This document shows, one piece after another, positions 17,535 through 24,539 of a DNA stretch of 64,000 nt. The stretch spans positions 124,001 to 188,000 of the forward strand of contig CAKUTH010000004.1 of NCBI GenBank assembly GCA_934691935.1, given 5' to 3'. The notes beneath the pieces are model-generated. The model searched no databases. It was not told where the DNA came from and was given only the letters and a program-made list of their open reading frames with translations. Positions within the stretch are counted from its first letter, which is position 1. Each line of letters starts with the position of its first letter. Both the position numbers and the translations under genes were made by a program. The DNA comes from an uncultured Candidatus Melainabacteria bacterium (GTDB lineage: Bacteria > Cyanobacteriota > Vampirovibrionia > Gastranaerophilales > Gastranaerophilaceae).

Positions 17535-17804
17535 TTATGCATTTTTGTCTAATTTTGAGCCAAGGATTTTTTCTTGATTTTCTAATATTTTCGCTTGATT
17601 TTGCAAAACTTGTTCAAGCATAATATTGTTTCTTGCTACGGTTCTAAGAGATATTTCTTGAGGTTCTTTAATAAAACTTGTTGTGTATAGCATTGGAGTT
17701 TCTTTGTTTAACGCGTTTAAACGTTCTTTCACTTCCTCTTTTGAAATATTGTTCAAGTCACCATTTTGAACACGTTGAGAGCTAATAGGATTAATAGCAT
17801 AAAT
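17535..17804 (-). CDS. Small hypothetical protein, possible non-ATG start
   Basis: A coding-looking frame ends at 17535 with a coiled-coil C-terminus (VLQNQAKILENQEKILGSKL). The first standard start is TTG 17756 (73 aa), without a good ribosome site. In the same frame upstream, from 17804, the sequence reads YAINPISSQRVQNGDLNNIS, matching the INPIS-type N-terminus of other proteins here, and is preceded by GAAAGG. That suggests translation from ATT 17804 or an assembly/mutation effect on a former ATG. An ATG in another frame at this point ends after 15 codons. Function unknown. Confidence 0.45.
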   Translation of the reverse strand: MYAINPISSQRVQNGDLNNISKEEVKERLNALNKETPMLYTTSFIKEPQEISLRTVARNNIMLEQVLQNQAKILENQEKILGSKLDKNA

Positions 17805-17925
17805 TTTCCTTTCAAATTAAACTTCCTAAAATTATAAAAACCTTAAATAAAATTATTGCTACAAGCAAGACAAATATTTACAAAAATAAATGGTTATGCT
17901 AGAATAAATACAGAACCATTCATCT

Positions 17926-18006
17926 GTCGATGTGGTGGAATGGTAGACACGCATGCTTGAGGTGCATGTGGCGAGAGCTGTGGGGGTTCAAGTCCCCCCG
18001 TCGACA
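17926..18006 (+). tRNA. tRNA-Leu (anticodon GAG)
   Basis: Class-II tRNA of 81 nt. Acceptor GTCGATG pairs with CGTCGAC, the D-arm reads GGTGGAATGGTAGACAC, and the anticodon stem CATGC/GCATG holds loop TTGAGGT (anticodon GAG). A short variable arm is followed by T-arm GGGGGTTCAAGTCCCCC. CCA is not encoded (ATT follows). Confidence 0.95.
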
Positions 18007-18039
18007 ATTATTATATGGGGTATAAAATATTCGTATAGG

Positions 18040-18155
18040 GACGTAGGCTGTAGGTTGGGCTTTCTAGCCCAACAGCGAAACCGACAAAGTAAGTAGGTAA
18101 GAGGATACTAAGATGCTAGGGCTCTTAGGACTAAGGATTAAGTTAGAGGGGTTAA
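18040..18155. repeat. Dispersed repeats: GTTGGGCT palindrome and GTAAG/CTAAG family
   Basis: The spacer after tRNA-Leu holds a perfect hairpin, GTTGGGCT/AGCCCAAC (18054-18073), then a run of the GTAAGTAGGTAAG and GATACTAAGATGCTAGGG words also found near 30100 and 55890. No gene is seen. Confidence 0.6.
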
Positions 18156-18162
18156 TAAATTT

Positions 18163-18606
18163 TTATTTTAAAATCACCATTTCTTGGTATGGTAATGAAG
18201 AAAAACCTTGTTTTTTGTATACGTGAGTGGCGTGGGTGTTTTCTTGCTCAACTTCAAGTCTGTATACACATTCGGGATAAAGCTCTTTTATATATTGCAA
18301 AAACCTTGGTGCAATGCCGTTCCCTCTGTATTCTGGTTTTATGTACAAATCTTCAAACCAAATACATTGTTTGCCGAATTCTGTTGAAAAACTTTTTGCA
18401 ATCATTGCATAACCTAATATTTTTCCGTCAAGACAAAAAACGTATCCCTCTATGTATGGGTTGTCATTTATACAATTTTCAAAATCTGTTTCAAAAATTT
18501 CCTCAGAACCGTTTGTAAAGACCAAATCAGATGCATAAAATTTTCGCATCATTGAAAGAATTTCGCACTTGTCGTCGATATTCATTTCGCGAATCATATA
18601 TTCCAT
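18163..18606 (-). CDS. GNAT family N-acetyltransferase
   Basis: Acetyl-CoA-dependent acyltransferase of 147 aa. Core motif A is visible as LYIKPEYRGNGIAPRFLQYI (about residues 90-110), with the R/Q-x-x-G-x-G/A acetyl-CoA pyrophosphate-binding loop (RGNGIA). The following VYRLEVEQENTHATHVYKKQ with GF is the usual motif B (N-x-x-x-x-x-Y-x-x-x-GF). The substrate is unknown. It is 1 bp downstream of the glycosyltransferase gene, so the pair is probably one operon. Confidence 0.85.
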   Translation of the reverse strand: MEYMIREMNIDDKCEILSMMRKFYASDLVFTNGSEEIFETDFENCINDNPYIEGYVFCLDGKILGYAMIAKSFSTEFGKQCIWFEDLYIKPEYRGNGIAPRFLQYIKELYPECVYRLEVEQENTHATHVYKKQGFSSLPYQEMVILK

Positions 18607-18607
18607 A

Positions 18608-19549
18608 TCAAAAAAGTTCCTTCAATTTTAATTTCCAGTATCCATCATTAATCTTTGGATGAAAATTTTTGTACAAATCATATTTATTTTGAACATGTTC
18701 CAAAAGTTTTGAATATTCTTCAAAATACTGTGGTTTTAAATCATCTTGAAATTTAGCAAGCCAAGAGGTTGCTTTTGAAAAATATTTCTTCACGAAAACG
18801 CCCTTGTATTCTGCGATTAAGCCTGTACGATTAAGCATTTCTTCTATTCCGTAAAATACGTAAATTGGTGAAAAATTCTTTTTCTTTTTTACTGCAGTAA
18901 CTGCTCCCTTGCGATTTTTGCGGTAGCAGTAGAGATTTTTGGGTAATATCGCAATCCGTTCAGCCAAAATCATTGAATGGAAAAACGGCAATTGGTCTTG
19001 CCCGACCTTAATTTCCTGAAATTTAATATCATTTTTTTGCAAGAATTCGCGTCTATAGAGCTTTGTCCAAGCTGTTGACGGGAATTTGAAAATATCTTTT
19101 CTAATATCTTTTGCATTAAATACTTTGTTAAAATATTTTTTTGGAAGTTTATTCGCTGAATACCCGCCGTTTTGCCCTTTGCCTTCGTAATAGGATAATC
19201 CACCAAAAATTAGGATGTCAGTTTTTAACTTGTCCGCTTCGTCAATCATTTGTTGCAAAGAATTTTCTTCAATCCAGTCATCGCCGTCTACAAAAAACAC
19301 GTATTCTCCACGTGCGATTGCTAATGCTGAATTCCTTGCGACACCTGAACCCTCATTTTTTTTGTCAATGATTATTACACGCTCATCGTTTCTGTATTCT
19401 TGAAGTATAGCAAGTGAATTGTCAACAGAACCGTCGTTTACGCAAATGACCTCAAAATCTCGAAATGGTTGAGATAAAATGCTATTCAAGCAATTCGAAA
19501 TATATTCTTCTATATTATAAACTGGAATGATAATTGATAATTTTGGCAT
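18608..19549 (-). CDS. Family 2 glycosyltransferase
   Basis: GT-A fold sugar transferase of 313 aa. The N-terminus PKLSIIIPVYNIEEYISNCL is typical of GT2, with the nucleotide-binding VNDGSVDNS near residue 40 and the metal-binding FVDGDDWIEENS near 90. There is no C-terminal membrane helix, so it is likely cytosolic or peripheral. It probably adds a sugar to a surface polysaccharide or protein; the acceptor cannot be told. No other polysaccharide genes are nearby. Confidence 0.88.
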   Translation of the reverse strand: MPKLSIIIPVYNIEEYISNCLNSILSQPFRDFEVICVNDGSVDNSLAILQEYRNDERVIIIDKKNEGSGVARNSALAIARGEYVFFVDGDDWIEENSLQQMIDEADKLKTDILIFGGLSYYEGKGQNGGYSANKLPKKYFNKVFNAKDIRKDIFKFPSTAWTKLYRREFLQKNDIKFQEIKVGQDQLPFFHSMILAERIAILPKNLYCYRKNRKGAVTAVKKKKNFSPIYVFYGIEEMLNRTGLIAEYKGVFVKKYFSKATSWLAKFQDDLKPQYFEEYSKLLEHVQNKYDLYKNFHPKINDGYWKLKLKELF

Positions 19550-19576
19550 AATTTGATTATAGCATGAATTTTAGAA

Positions 19577-20455
19577 TTACCATATATATTTATCGCCAAA
19601 ATCCCAGCCATTGCAAAAAATGTATGCAAAGCACATTGAACCGCCGAATATCGAATCTTTATTACAACCGTGATTTACTGTTGAAACATAGTAGTCACAA
19701 GGTTTTTTCGGGGTGTATAAATAAGGTAAAAACTTGTTTTTGTCTGCCGAATTTCGCAATGCACTAACAGTACTATCTTCTCCACCAAGTTCAATTCTAA
19801 ACGCATCGTAACCGTAAGTATTTTTGCCTTTGTTTGGTCCATCCACATCAAATACAATCTGAATACGTTTTGTATCTTCGGGTTCATCCATATTTCCTCT
19901 GCCAACCTCAAGATAAACATAAGTCCCATTGTTTAAAATAAAACTTGTCCCGTAGTTAGAGCTCATTGGAGAAAGATACGCAAAACCTTCTTTTAAGCGT
20001 TTTACTTTTTCAAAACAGCCTTGATTTGTATAGCTTCTACCGCAATATTGTAAGATGTTAAGGTAAGGAAGCATGTATTTTTCAGCAAAAAACGTACTTC
20101 TATCTAACTGTGTGTTTCCAGAAAGCTCCCATTGGTTTATATCTGTTCCATAATCAGCTTTTGCGCGCTCAAGAGTGTTATTGAGTAAAGTATATGTATG
20201 CTTTATTTTGTTTAAGAGTACATATTTTCTGTATTTTGTGGCGATTGTTGGAATTGTTAATGCTGCGACAACACCAATTATGCCAAGGGTGATTAAAACC
20301 TCTGCCAAAGTGAAGGCGATTTTGCAAACTTTCCCCTCTACTCTTGACCCCTCTCCTGTCCTTCGGACACCCTCTCCCGCAAGGGGCGAGAATTTTCTCA
20401 CTTTACTTGTACTTTTGTTTGGTTTTGTAAAAATTTCTTTCAATACACTCACCAA
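19577..20455 (-). CDS. Prepilin-type N-terminal cleavage/methylation protein (regulator-linked copy)
   Basis: Pilin/pseudopilin-like protein of 292 aa. The leader contains an in-frame palindromic repeat (PLAGEGVRRTGEGSRVEGK) and is followed by CKIAFTLAEVLITLGIIGVV, with cleavage expected before F. The globular part has Cys residues and a GYDAFRIELGGED segment. Unlike the three other pilin-like genes here it has no poly-G tract and no copy of their promoter cassette; it faces an XRE-type regulator gene across a 63-bp spacer with palindromes. It may be exported by a type IV pilus or type II-like system encoded elsewhere. Confidence 0.8.
   Translation of the reverse strand: MVSVLKEIFTKPNKSTSKVRKFSPLAGEGVRRTGEGSRVEGKVCKIAFTLAEVLITLGIIGVVAALTIPTIATKYRKYVLLNKIKHTYTLLNNTLERAKADYGTDINQWELSGNTQLDRSTFFAEKYMLPYLNILQYCGRSYTNQGCFEKVKRLKEGFAYLSPMSSNYGTSFILNNGTYVYLEVGRGNMDEPEDTKRIQIVFDVDGPNKGKNTYGYDAFRIELGGEDSTVSALRNSADKNKFLPYLYTPKKPCDYYVSTVNHGCNKDSIFGGSMCFAYIFCNGWDFGDKYIW
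20336..20396 (-). repeat. In-frame CTCGCCCC/GGGGAGAGGG-type repeat in pilin gene
   Basis: On the minus strand this reads CTCGCCCCTTGCGGGAGAGG, then GTGTCCGAAGGACAGGAGAG. The same block occurs at 30617-30672 inside another pilin gene; a variant lies at 38271-38306 upstream of nagA. It contributes the EGVRRTGEGSRVEGK residues. Confidence 0.75.
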
Positions 20456-20470
20456 TTTTTACCTACACTA

Positions 20471-20502
20471 TATCTAATTAGATATATCTAATTAGTAATA
20501 TA
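20471..20502. promoter_or_regulatory. Paired palindromic operator between pilin gene and XRE regulator
   Basis: ATATCTAATTAGATAT (20471-20486) is a perfect 16-bp palindrome, immediately followed by an imperfect second copy, ATATCTAATTAGTAATAT (20485-20502). The location, in a short divergent spacer beside an HTH regulator gene, is what an autoregulatory operator would occupy. Confidence 0.55.
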
Positions 20503-20518
20503 ACATTAAAATTATTTT

Positions 20519-20803
20519 ATGCAATATAAAAAAGCAAAAATTTCAGAGAAAAAGAAGTTACTCAACAAAATTATTGGCGAAATAATACACACAAAAAGAA
20601 AAGCAATAAACAAAGGTATTTTGTTACTTTCCTATGAATATGATATTCCTACAAGTTCACTTATTCAGGTTGAAAAGGGGGAGCGTGATTTGCAGGTTTC
20701 AACATTATGGAAAATCGCAAATGCTTTAGGATTGAATATGAGTGACATCTTTTTAGAGGTAGAAAAGCGTCTGCCTGATGGGTTTAACCTTTTTGACGAT
20801 TAA
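20519..20803 (+). CDS. XRE-family helix-turn-helix regulator
   Basis: DNA-binding protein of 94 aa. The HTH lies in the second half: KGILLLSYEYDIPTSSLIQV, then EKGERDLQVSTLWKIANALG, with the Cro/CI pattern of turn, recognition helix and closing helix (SxLSxxExGxxxPSxxTLxKIAxALG). The N-terminal 30 residues are basic. No Shine-Dalgarno is obvious before ATG 20519, and AT-rich palindromes lie directly upstream. It may control itself and the divergent pilin-like gene. Stop is 3 bp from the convergent flgC stop. Confidence 0.85.
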   Translation: MQYKKAKISEKKKLLNKIIGEIIHTKRKAINKGILLLSYEYDIPTSSLIQVEKGERDLQVSTLWKIANALGLNMSDIFLEVEKRLPDGFNLFDD

Positions 20804-20805
20804 CT

Positions 20806-21249
20806 CTATCTGCCGATTTCAACTGCTTTTTGAGCCATTGCTTTCGTAATATTGATTAAGGCAAGGTTGGCTTCGTAAGCTCTTTGTGCCAATATCGCAT
20901 CTGCCATATCGACAGCTGGGTTTACGTTTGAGGCTCTGATATATCCGTTTGCGTCTGCGTCAGGATGTCCTGGTCGATAAATTTTATCACCCAAAGTAGG
21001 GTCTTCAATGCAACCGTTAAATACAACTCCGCCTTGCAAATAAGGTAATGTTCCAACCCCAAAAACATCCTCTTTCATTGTATTCATCAAACCGTGAAAT
21101 GAAATATCTTCCGTAGCGTTAAGGATAGGGATTTTTCTAACGTAATTTGGAGTATCAACGTTCGCAATGTTTTTCGCGTGAATATCCATCCTTAAGCCGT
21201 GGGCTTTTAAGGCATTTGCTCCGATATTCATTGATTCCATTATACTCAT
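20806..21249 (-). CDS. flgC: Flagellar basal-body rod protein FlgC
   Basis: Proximal rod protein of 147 aa. The N-terminal signature IHAKNIANVDTPNYVRKIPI and the C-terminal helix ILAQRAYEANLALINITKAM are typical, as is the central YRPGHPDADANGYIRASNVN (the usual P-x-HP-xAD-x-xGYV). Last of four rod genes on this strand, 67 bp after flgB. Confidence 0.93.
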   Translation of the reverse strand: MSIMESMNIGANALKAHGLRMDIHAKNIANVDTPNYVRKIPILNATEDISFHGLMNTMKEDVFGVGTLPYLQGGVVFNGCIEDPTLGDKIYRPGHPDADANGYIRASNVNPAVDMADAILAQRAYEANLALINITKAMAQKAVEIGR

Positions 21250-21316
21250 GATTATTACCTCTTATTGTGTTTGTGGGATTATTGTACGCTTTTGTTTGTT
21301 CCCTGTTTTTTATCTA

Positions 21317-21664
21317 TTATTTGCCAACATTTATTACGGTTTTCATTTCTGTGATTATATTAGACATTCTTCTTGTTGCCATTGTATAAAGAATTGAGTT
21401 CTGTTGAAGTTCCATCAATTCATTTGCTGGGTCAATTTCTTCATATTTTCTTTCATCAATAACACCAGAAGGTCCGAGCTTTTCTGACAATTTAGTTTCA
21501 AGCGGGCTGTTCATAGAGCCTAAGTAATCACTAAAATTAACATCACGGCGAACATACCCTGGAGTATCAATGTTTGCAAGGTTTGAACCCAAAGCACGTT
21601 GTCTTTGTGTGATTAAGTCCATCATTAATGAAACTTTGCCCATATTGTCTAGTGATGTAAACAT
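21317..21664 (-). CDS. flgB: Flagellar basal-body rod protein FlgB
   Basis: Proximal rod protein of 115 aa. It has the rod signature LGSNLANIDTPGYVRRDVNF near residue 27 and a C-terminal helix (LMELQQNSILYTMATRRMSN). Gene order flgB-flgC is the standard one. A gap of 65 bp separates it from the upstream flgG-like gene. Confidence 0.92.
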   Translation of the reverse strand: MFTSLDNMGKVSLMMDLITQRQRALGSNLANIDTPGYVRRDVNFSDYLGSMNSPLETKLSEKLGPSGVIDERKYEEIDPANELMELQQNSILYTMATRRMSNIITEMKTVINVGK

Positions 21665-21729
21665 CTTTTCGCCCTTTCTGTCGATTTTTATATTTTAAAA
21701 TCTTTTGTCAGTTTTACCTTTTATAATTG

Positions 21730-22446
21730 TTAACCTTCTCTGATGTTGATTGCTTTGTTGTACATATCGTCAACAACTTTCATCATACGCATACTTGCAA
21801 TCATAGATGCATTAAGTCTGAGCATTTCTGTAGTAGATGCGTAGATATTAGTGTTGGAGTTTTCTAGATTGTTTTGGCAAAAGCATTCGTGATCTCTAAC
21901 GAGTTCTGGTTCGCCAGAATCTTCAGTTGGTACAAGTTTATTCATACCAGCTTGTTCAAGATTTTCTTGAGATGCAAATCTTACAAGCGGAATTGTACCT
22001 ATTTTTTTAGGTTTTGTGTTAGCTTTATCGTATGTGAAAACTTCGCCGTTTGGTTTAATTTCAAATTTATAGCAGTTCGCAGGGATTTTAATCCCTTCGC
22101 CAACAAGCCAATCATCAGAGGTTACAAGATAACCATCTTTGCCTTGTTTAAATGCGCCATCGCGAGTGTAAGCCACTTCACCTTCTGCTGAAACAACGGG
22201 TATAAAGCCGTTTCCATCAATTGCAACATCGTAAGGATTGCTTGTTACTTGGATAGAACCTTGTTTGTAATCGGTTCTGACAGCACCTGTCAAATAGCCG
22301 TCCTCTTTAAGCATTTGCTCAAAACTTACGCTTTTATAGCCTCTTGTGTTCATATTTGCAAGATTGTTTGCAACGTAACCTAGCCTTTCAAATTGGCTAA
22401 TTGAATTATTTACGCTTTTTCTGACTATTCCTTGCATGCTATACAT
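21730..22446 (-). CDS. flgG: Flagellar distal-rod/hook-basal body protein, FlgG/FlgF-like
   Basis: Rod protein of 238 aa, a little shorter than usual FlgG (about 260). N-terminus QFERLGYVANNLANMNTRGY is the rod signature. The core has PYDVAIDGNGFIPVV and YTRDGAFKQGKDGYLVTSDD, matching the FlgG LAVxGxGFFxV and RxGxFxxDxxG pattern. The C-terminal helix reads STTEMLRLNASMIASMRMMK, with ANM-type residues altered. It could be FlgG or FlgF. It lies 12 bp after the next upstream gene. Confidence 0.78.
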   Translation of the reverse strand: MYSMQGIVRKSVNNSISQFERLGYVANNLANMNTRGYKSVSFEQMLKEDGYLTGAVRTDYKQGSIQVTSNPYDVAIDGNGFIPVVSAEGEVAYTRDGAFKQGKDGYLVTSDDWLVGEGIKIPANCYKFEIKPNGEVFTYDKANTKPKKIGTIPLVRFASQENLEQAGMNKLVPTEDSGEPELVRDHECFCQNNLENSNTNIYASTTEMLRLNASMIASMRMMKVVDDMYNKAINIREG

Positions 22447-22458
22447 AATTTATACCTC

Positions 22459-23154
22459 TTATGCTTGTCCTAACTGGGAAATTACTTTTTGTAAATTTTG
22501 GTTTTGTATCATAAAAATTTGTCTGTTAGCTTCAAAATTCCTAATAATAGGCATCATACCTATGAATTCGTTTTGAAGTGATACGTTTGAGTATTCGTTA
22601 TAACCTTGTTTGATTTCAGGATTCATAACGACAACTCCATTTGTATCGACAACCCCGACATAACCAGCTGTTTCAAATTTGTTAGTATCACGGTTTAAAA
22701 CAGAAACAAGCCCTTTTGCGTTGATTTTAACATCAGATATTTGTTCTGGTACAATTGGGAGTTTAATCGGTACGCCAGCATTTGAAAGGACTTTATCATC
22801 TTCCAGTGTTAAAAGATTCCCTTCTTTGTCTAATTTAAACCTGCCGTCACGAGTTAATCTTGTTCCGTCTTGAGTTTGGATTTGAAAGTAACCTTTGTTT
22901 GCAAGTGCTAAATCCAAAGGGTTTTCTGATACAGAAATACGACCGACTTTGTCATCTGTTGTCTTTGATAACCCGTGTACACCCAAAAATTCGGTAAATG
23001 ATGATACGACAGGTTCTTGGCGTTGGTAGCCGATTTTATCAAATCCGCCAACGTTTTCGTTGTACATCCCAATAAGCTCACTTTGGACATGCATTGCCCT
23101 AAGCGATGTCGTTAAGCCTTTTTCGCAATATCTTATTCCGCCGTTAATTTTCAT
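22459..23154 (-). CDS. Flagellar hook-basal body protein, FlgF/FlgG-like
   Basis: First gene of the four-gene rod cluster, 231 aa. The core NPLDLALANKGYFQIQTQDG and RLTRDGRFKLDKEGNLLT are diagnostic of FlgF/FlgG. The N-terminus (YCEKGLTTSLRAMHVQSELI) replaces the usual NN-LAN-xxT-GY by MYNENVGGFDKIGYQRQE, a diverged rod signature. C-terminal helix NFEANRQIFMIQNQNLQKVI. With the neighbouring gene it represents the FlgF/FlgG pair; which is which cannot be settled by eye. GAGGTAG Shine-Dalgarno upstream. Confidence 0.78.
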   Translation of the reverse strand: MKINGGIRYCEKGLTTSLRAMHVQSELIGMYNENVGGFDKIGYQRQEPVVSSFTEFLGVHGLSKTTDDKVGRISVSENPLDLALANKGYFQIQTQDGTRLTRDGRFKLDKEGNLLTLEDDKVLSNAGVPIKLPIVPEQISDVKINAKGLVSVLNRDTNKFETAGYVGVVDTNGVVVMNPEIKQGYNEYSNVSLQNEFIGMMPIIRNFEANRQIFMIQNQNLQKVISQLGQA

Positions 23155-23376
23155 TTACTACCTCTTTTTTATGATATAATCGGATACTTTAAACTAACAT
23201 TCAACAAATTAGATAAAAATCATCCGTTTATATGAAGTTTAATGATTATCAAAAAAAAGTCAATGTTTTAGGGGGATGTTAAGGCGCTAAGAAGTTTACG
23301 TAAAAAATAGTTCCTTCCCTATCAAGGGAGGGAGCAAAATATTTCATACTATCTTCCTTATTTATTTCCGCAAAAA
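23155..23376. other. Spacer between flagellar and rqcP genes with a short palindrome
   Basis: No gene is supported. It has AAGGCGCTAAG and TTTACGTAA words of the dispersed repeat family (about 23281-23300) and a palindrome TTCCTTCCCT/AAGGGAGGGA (about 23310-23332) that recurs at about 56000. A 16-codon frame beginning MKFNDYQKKV lies at 23232-23282 without a ribosome site. Confidence 0.5.
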
Positions 23377-23622
23377 TTATTCAACCACTTCGTAAAGTGT
23401 TGGGGCTTCTTGTACACTAACGTTGCATGTTGGAACTTTTAATACCCTTACTGTTACATTGCGGTTTGCATATTCAATTGTTATAACGTCGTTTTCTTTG
23501 AGTTGCTTGGCTGGCTTTGCGGGTGTGCCGTTAACCAAAACTCTGCCCATGTCAGAAACATCATTTGCAACGGTTCTGCGTTTTATTAATCTTGAAACTT
23601 TTAAAAATTTGTCTAATCTCAT
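23377..23622 (-). CDS. rqcP: S4-domain RNA-binding protein RqcP
   Basis: Small S4-domain protein of 81 aa that by homology stabilises tRNA on 50S subunits during ribosome-associated quality control (RqcH/RqcP, formerly YabO). The sequence MRLDKFLKVSRLIKRRTVAN, then GRVLVNGTPAKPAKQLKEND and the final VRVLKVP, follows YabO/RqcP closely. E. coli Hsp15 is longer and is the other possible relative. It is divergent from the phosphoesterase gene. Confidence 0.85.
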   Translation of the reverse strand: MRLDKFLKVSRLIKRRTVANDVSDMGRVLVNGTPAKPAKQLKENDVITIEYANRNVTVRVLKVPTCNVSVQEAPTLYEVVE

Positions 23623-23644
23623 ATATTAATAATATAGTTTATGT

Positions 23645-23650
23645 TATAAT
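23645..23650 (+). promoter_or_regulatory. Putative -10 box before the phosphoesterase gene
   Basis: TATAAT lies 16 bp before ATG 23667, between the divergent rqcP and phosphoesterase genes; a CAGAGG ribosome site lies between them. Confidence 0.4.
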
Positions 23651-23666
23651 TTGTCCAGAGGTAAAA

Positions 23667-24479
23667 ATGAAAAAGAATATTTTATTAACTTTGTTATCAC
23701 TTTTATTGTTTCAAACTTCTGTTTTTGCAGAGGCCATTAAATTTGTTCAAGTAGCAGATGCGCATTTTAGGACAAATGATGAATATAGAGAATCTGTTTT
23801 AACGCAGGCAATAAAAGATATTAACAAGGAAAAGGATATATCATTTGTTGTTTTTACTGGTGACAATATTGATTCTCCAAAACCTGAATATGTTGCAGAG
23901 TTTACAAAAATCGCGAATAAACTTAATGTTCCATATTATATAGTAATTGGTAATCATGATGTTTATAAAAATAATGCGTTATCAAAAGTACAATATTTGG
24001 AAATAGTGCATGATAATAATTTCTTTTTTAGATATAAAAAACCGAATTATGTATTTAACAAAAATGGGTTTGTATTTATAGTTTTGGATGGCGCAAAAGA
24101 AGTTGTTCCTGGAACAAATGGTTATTATAAGGAAGGTACGTTGAAATGGCTTGATGCACAATTAACAAAGCACAAAAATGATAAAGTCGTTATATTGCAA
24201 CACTTTCCAGTTGTTACAGGTAAAGATTTAGCTTCGCACATGGTGTATAAAAAAGAAAATTATTTTTCTGTGTTGGACAAGCATGATAATGTAATTTCAG
24301 TTATTGCAGGACATTTGCATATAAACTATGAAGTTATGCGCAATGGGGTTTATCACATTACTTCCCCTACGCTTTTGAACGATACACCAACTTATAAAGT
24401 AATAAATATTTCAACAACAAAGGGTTTTTCTCCAATGGTTTACACAGAGCTGAAACCTGTTGAAATCCCTAAAAAATAG
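23667..24479 (+). CDS. Exported calcineurin-like metallophosphoesterase
   Basis: Periplasmic or surface phosphoesterase of 270 aa. Signal peptide MKKNILLTLLSLLLFQTSVF with cleavage near AEA. The dinuclear-metal motifs are in order: DAHF (D-x-H) near residue 33, GDNID (GD) near 70, GNHD near 104, an ILQHFP His near 180 and GHLH near 222. Substrate unknown; relatives are cAMP phosphodiesterase-like or Icc-type enzymes. I chose ATG 23667 because it gives the signal peptide and has an AGAGG site, rather than an upstream frame extension over rqcP. Confidence 0.85.
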   Translation: MKKNILLTLLSLLLFQTSVFAEAIKFVQVADAHFRTNDEYRESVLTQAIKDINKEKDISFVVFTGDNIDSPKPEYVAEFTKIANKLNVPYYIVIGNHDVYKNNALSKVQYLEIVHDNNFFFRYKKPNYVFNKNGFVFIVLDGAKEVVPGTNGYYKEGTLKWLDAQLTKHKNDKVVILQHFPVVTGKDLASHMVYKKENYFSVLDKHDNVISVIAGHLHINYEVMRNGVYHITSPTLLNDTPTYKVINISTTKGFSPMVYTELKPVEIPKK

Positions 24480-24539
24480 GATTGCTTTTTTTTTAATATA
24501 ATATTATAATTATAGTCAGTATAAAAAGGAACGGTATAA

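Noticed and set aside
23155..23200. Sigma-28 (FliA) promoter ahead of the flagellar cluster
   Set aside because: The minus strand has TAAAG followed by CCGAT, but the spacing is far too short for the FliA consensus, so no promoter call is made.
23232..23282. 16-codon ORF starting MKFNDYQKKV
   Set aside because: It resembles the first residues of MazG-like proteins, but there is no ribosome site and it is too short to support; at most a remnant.
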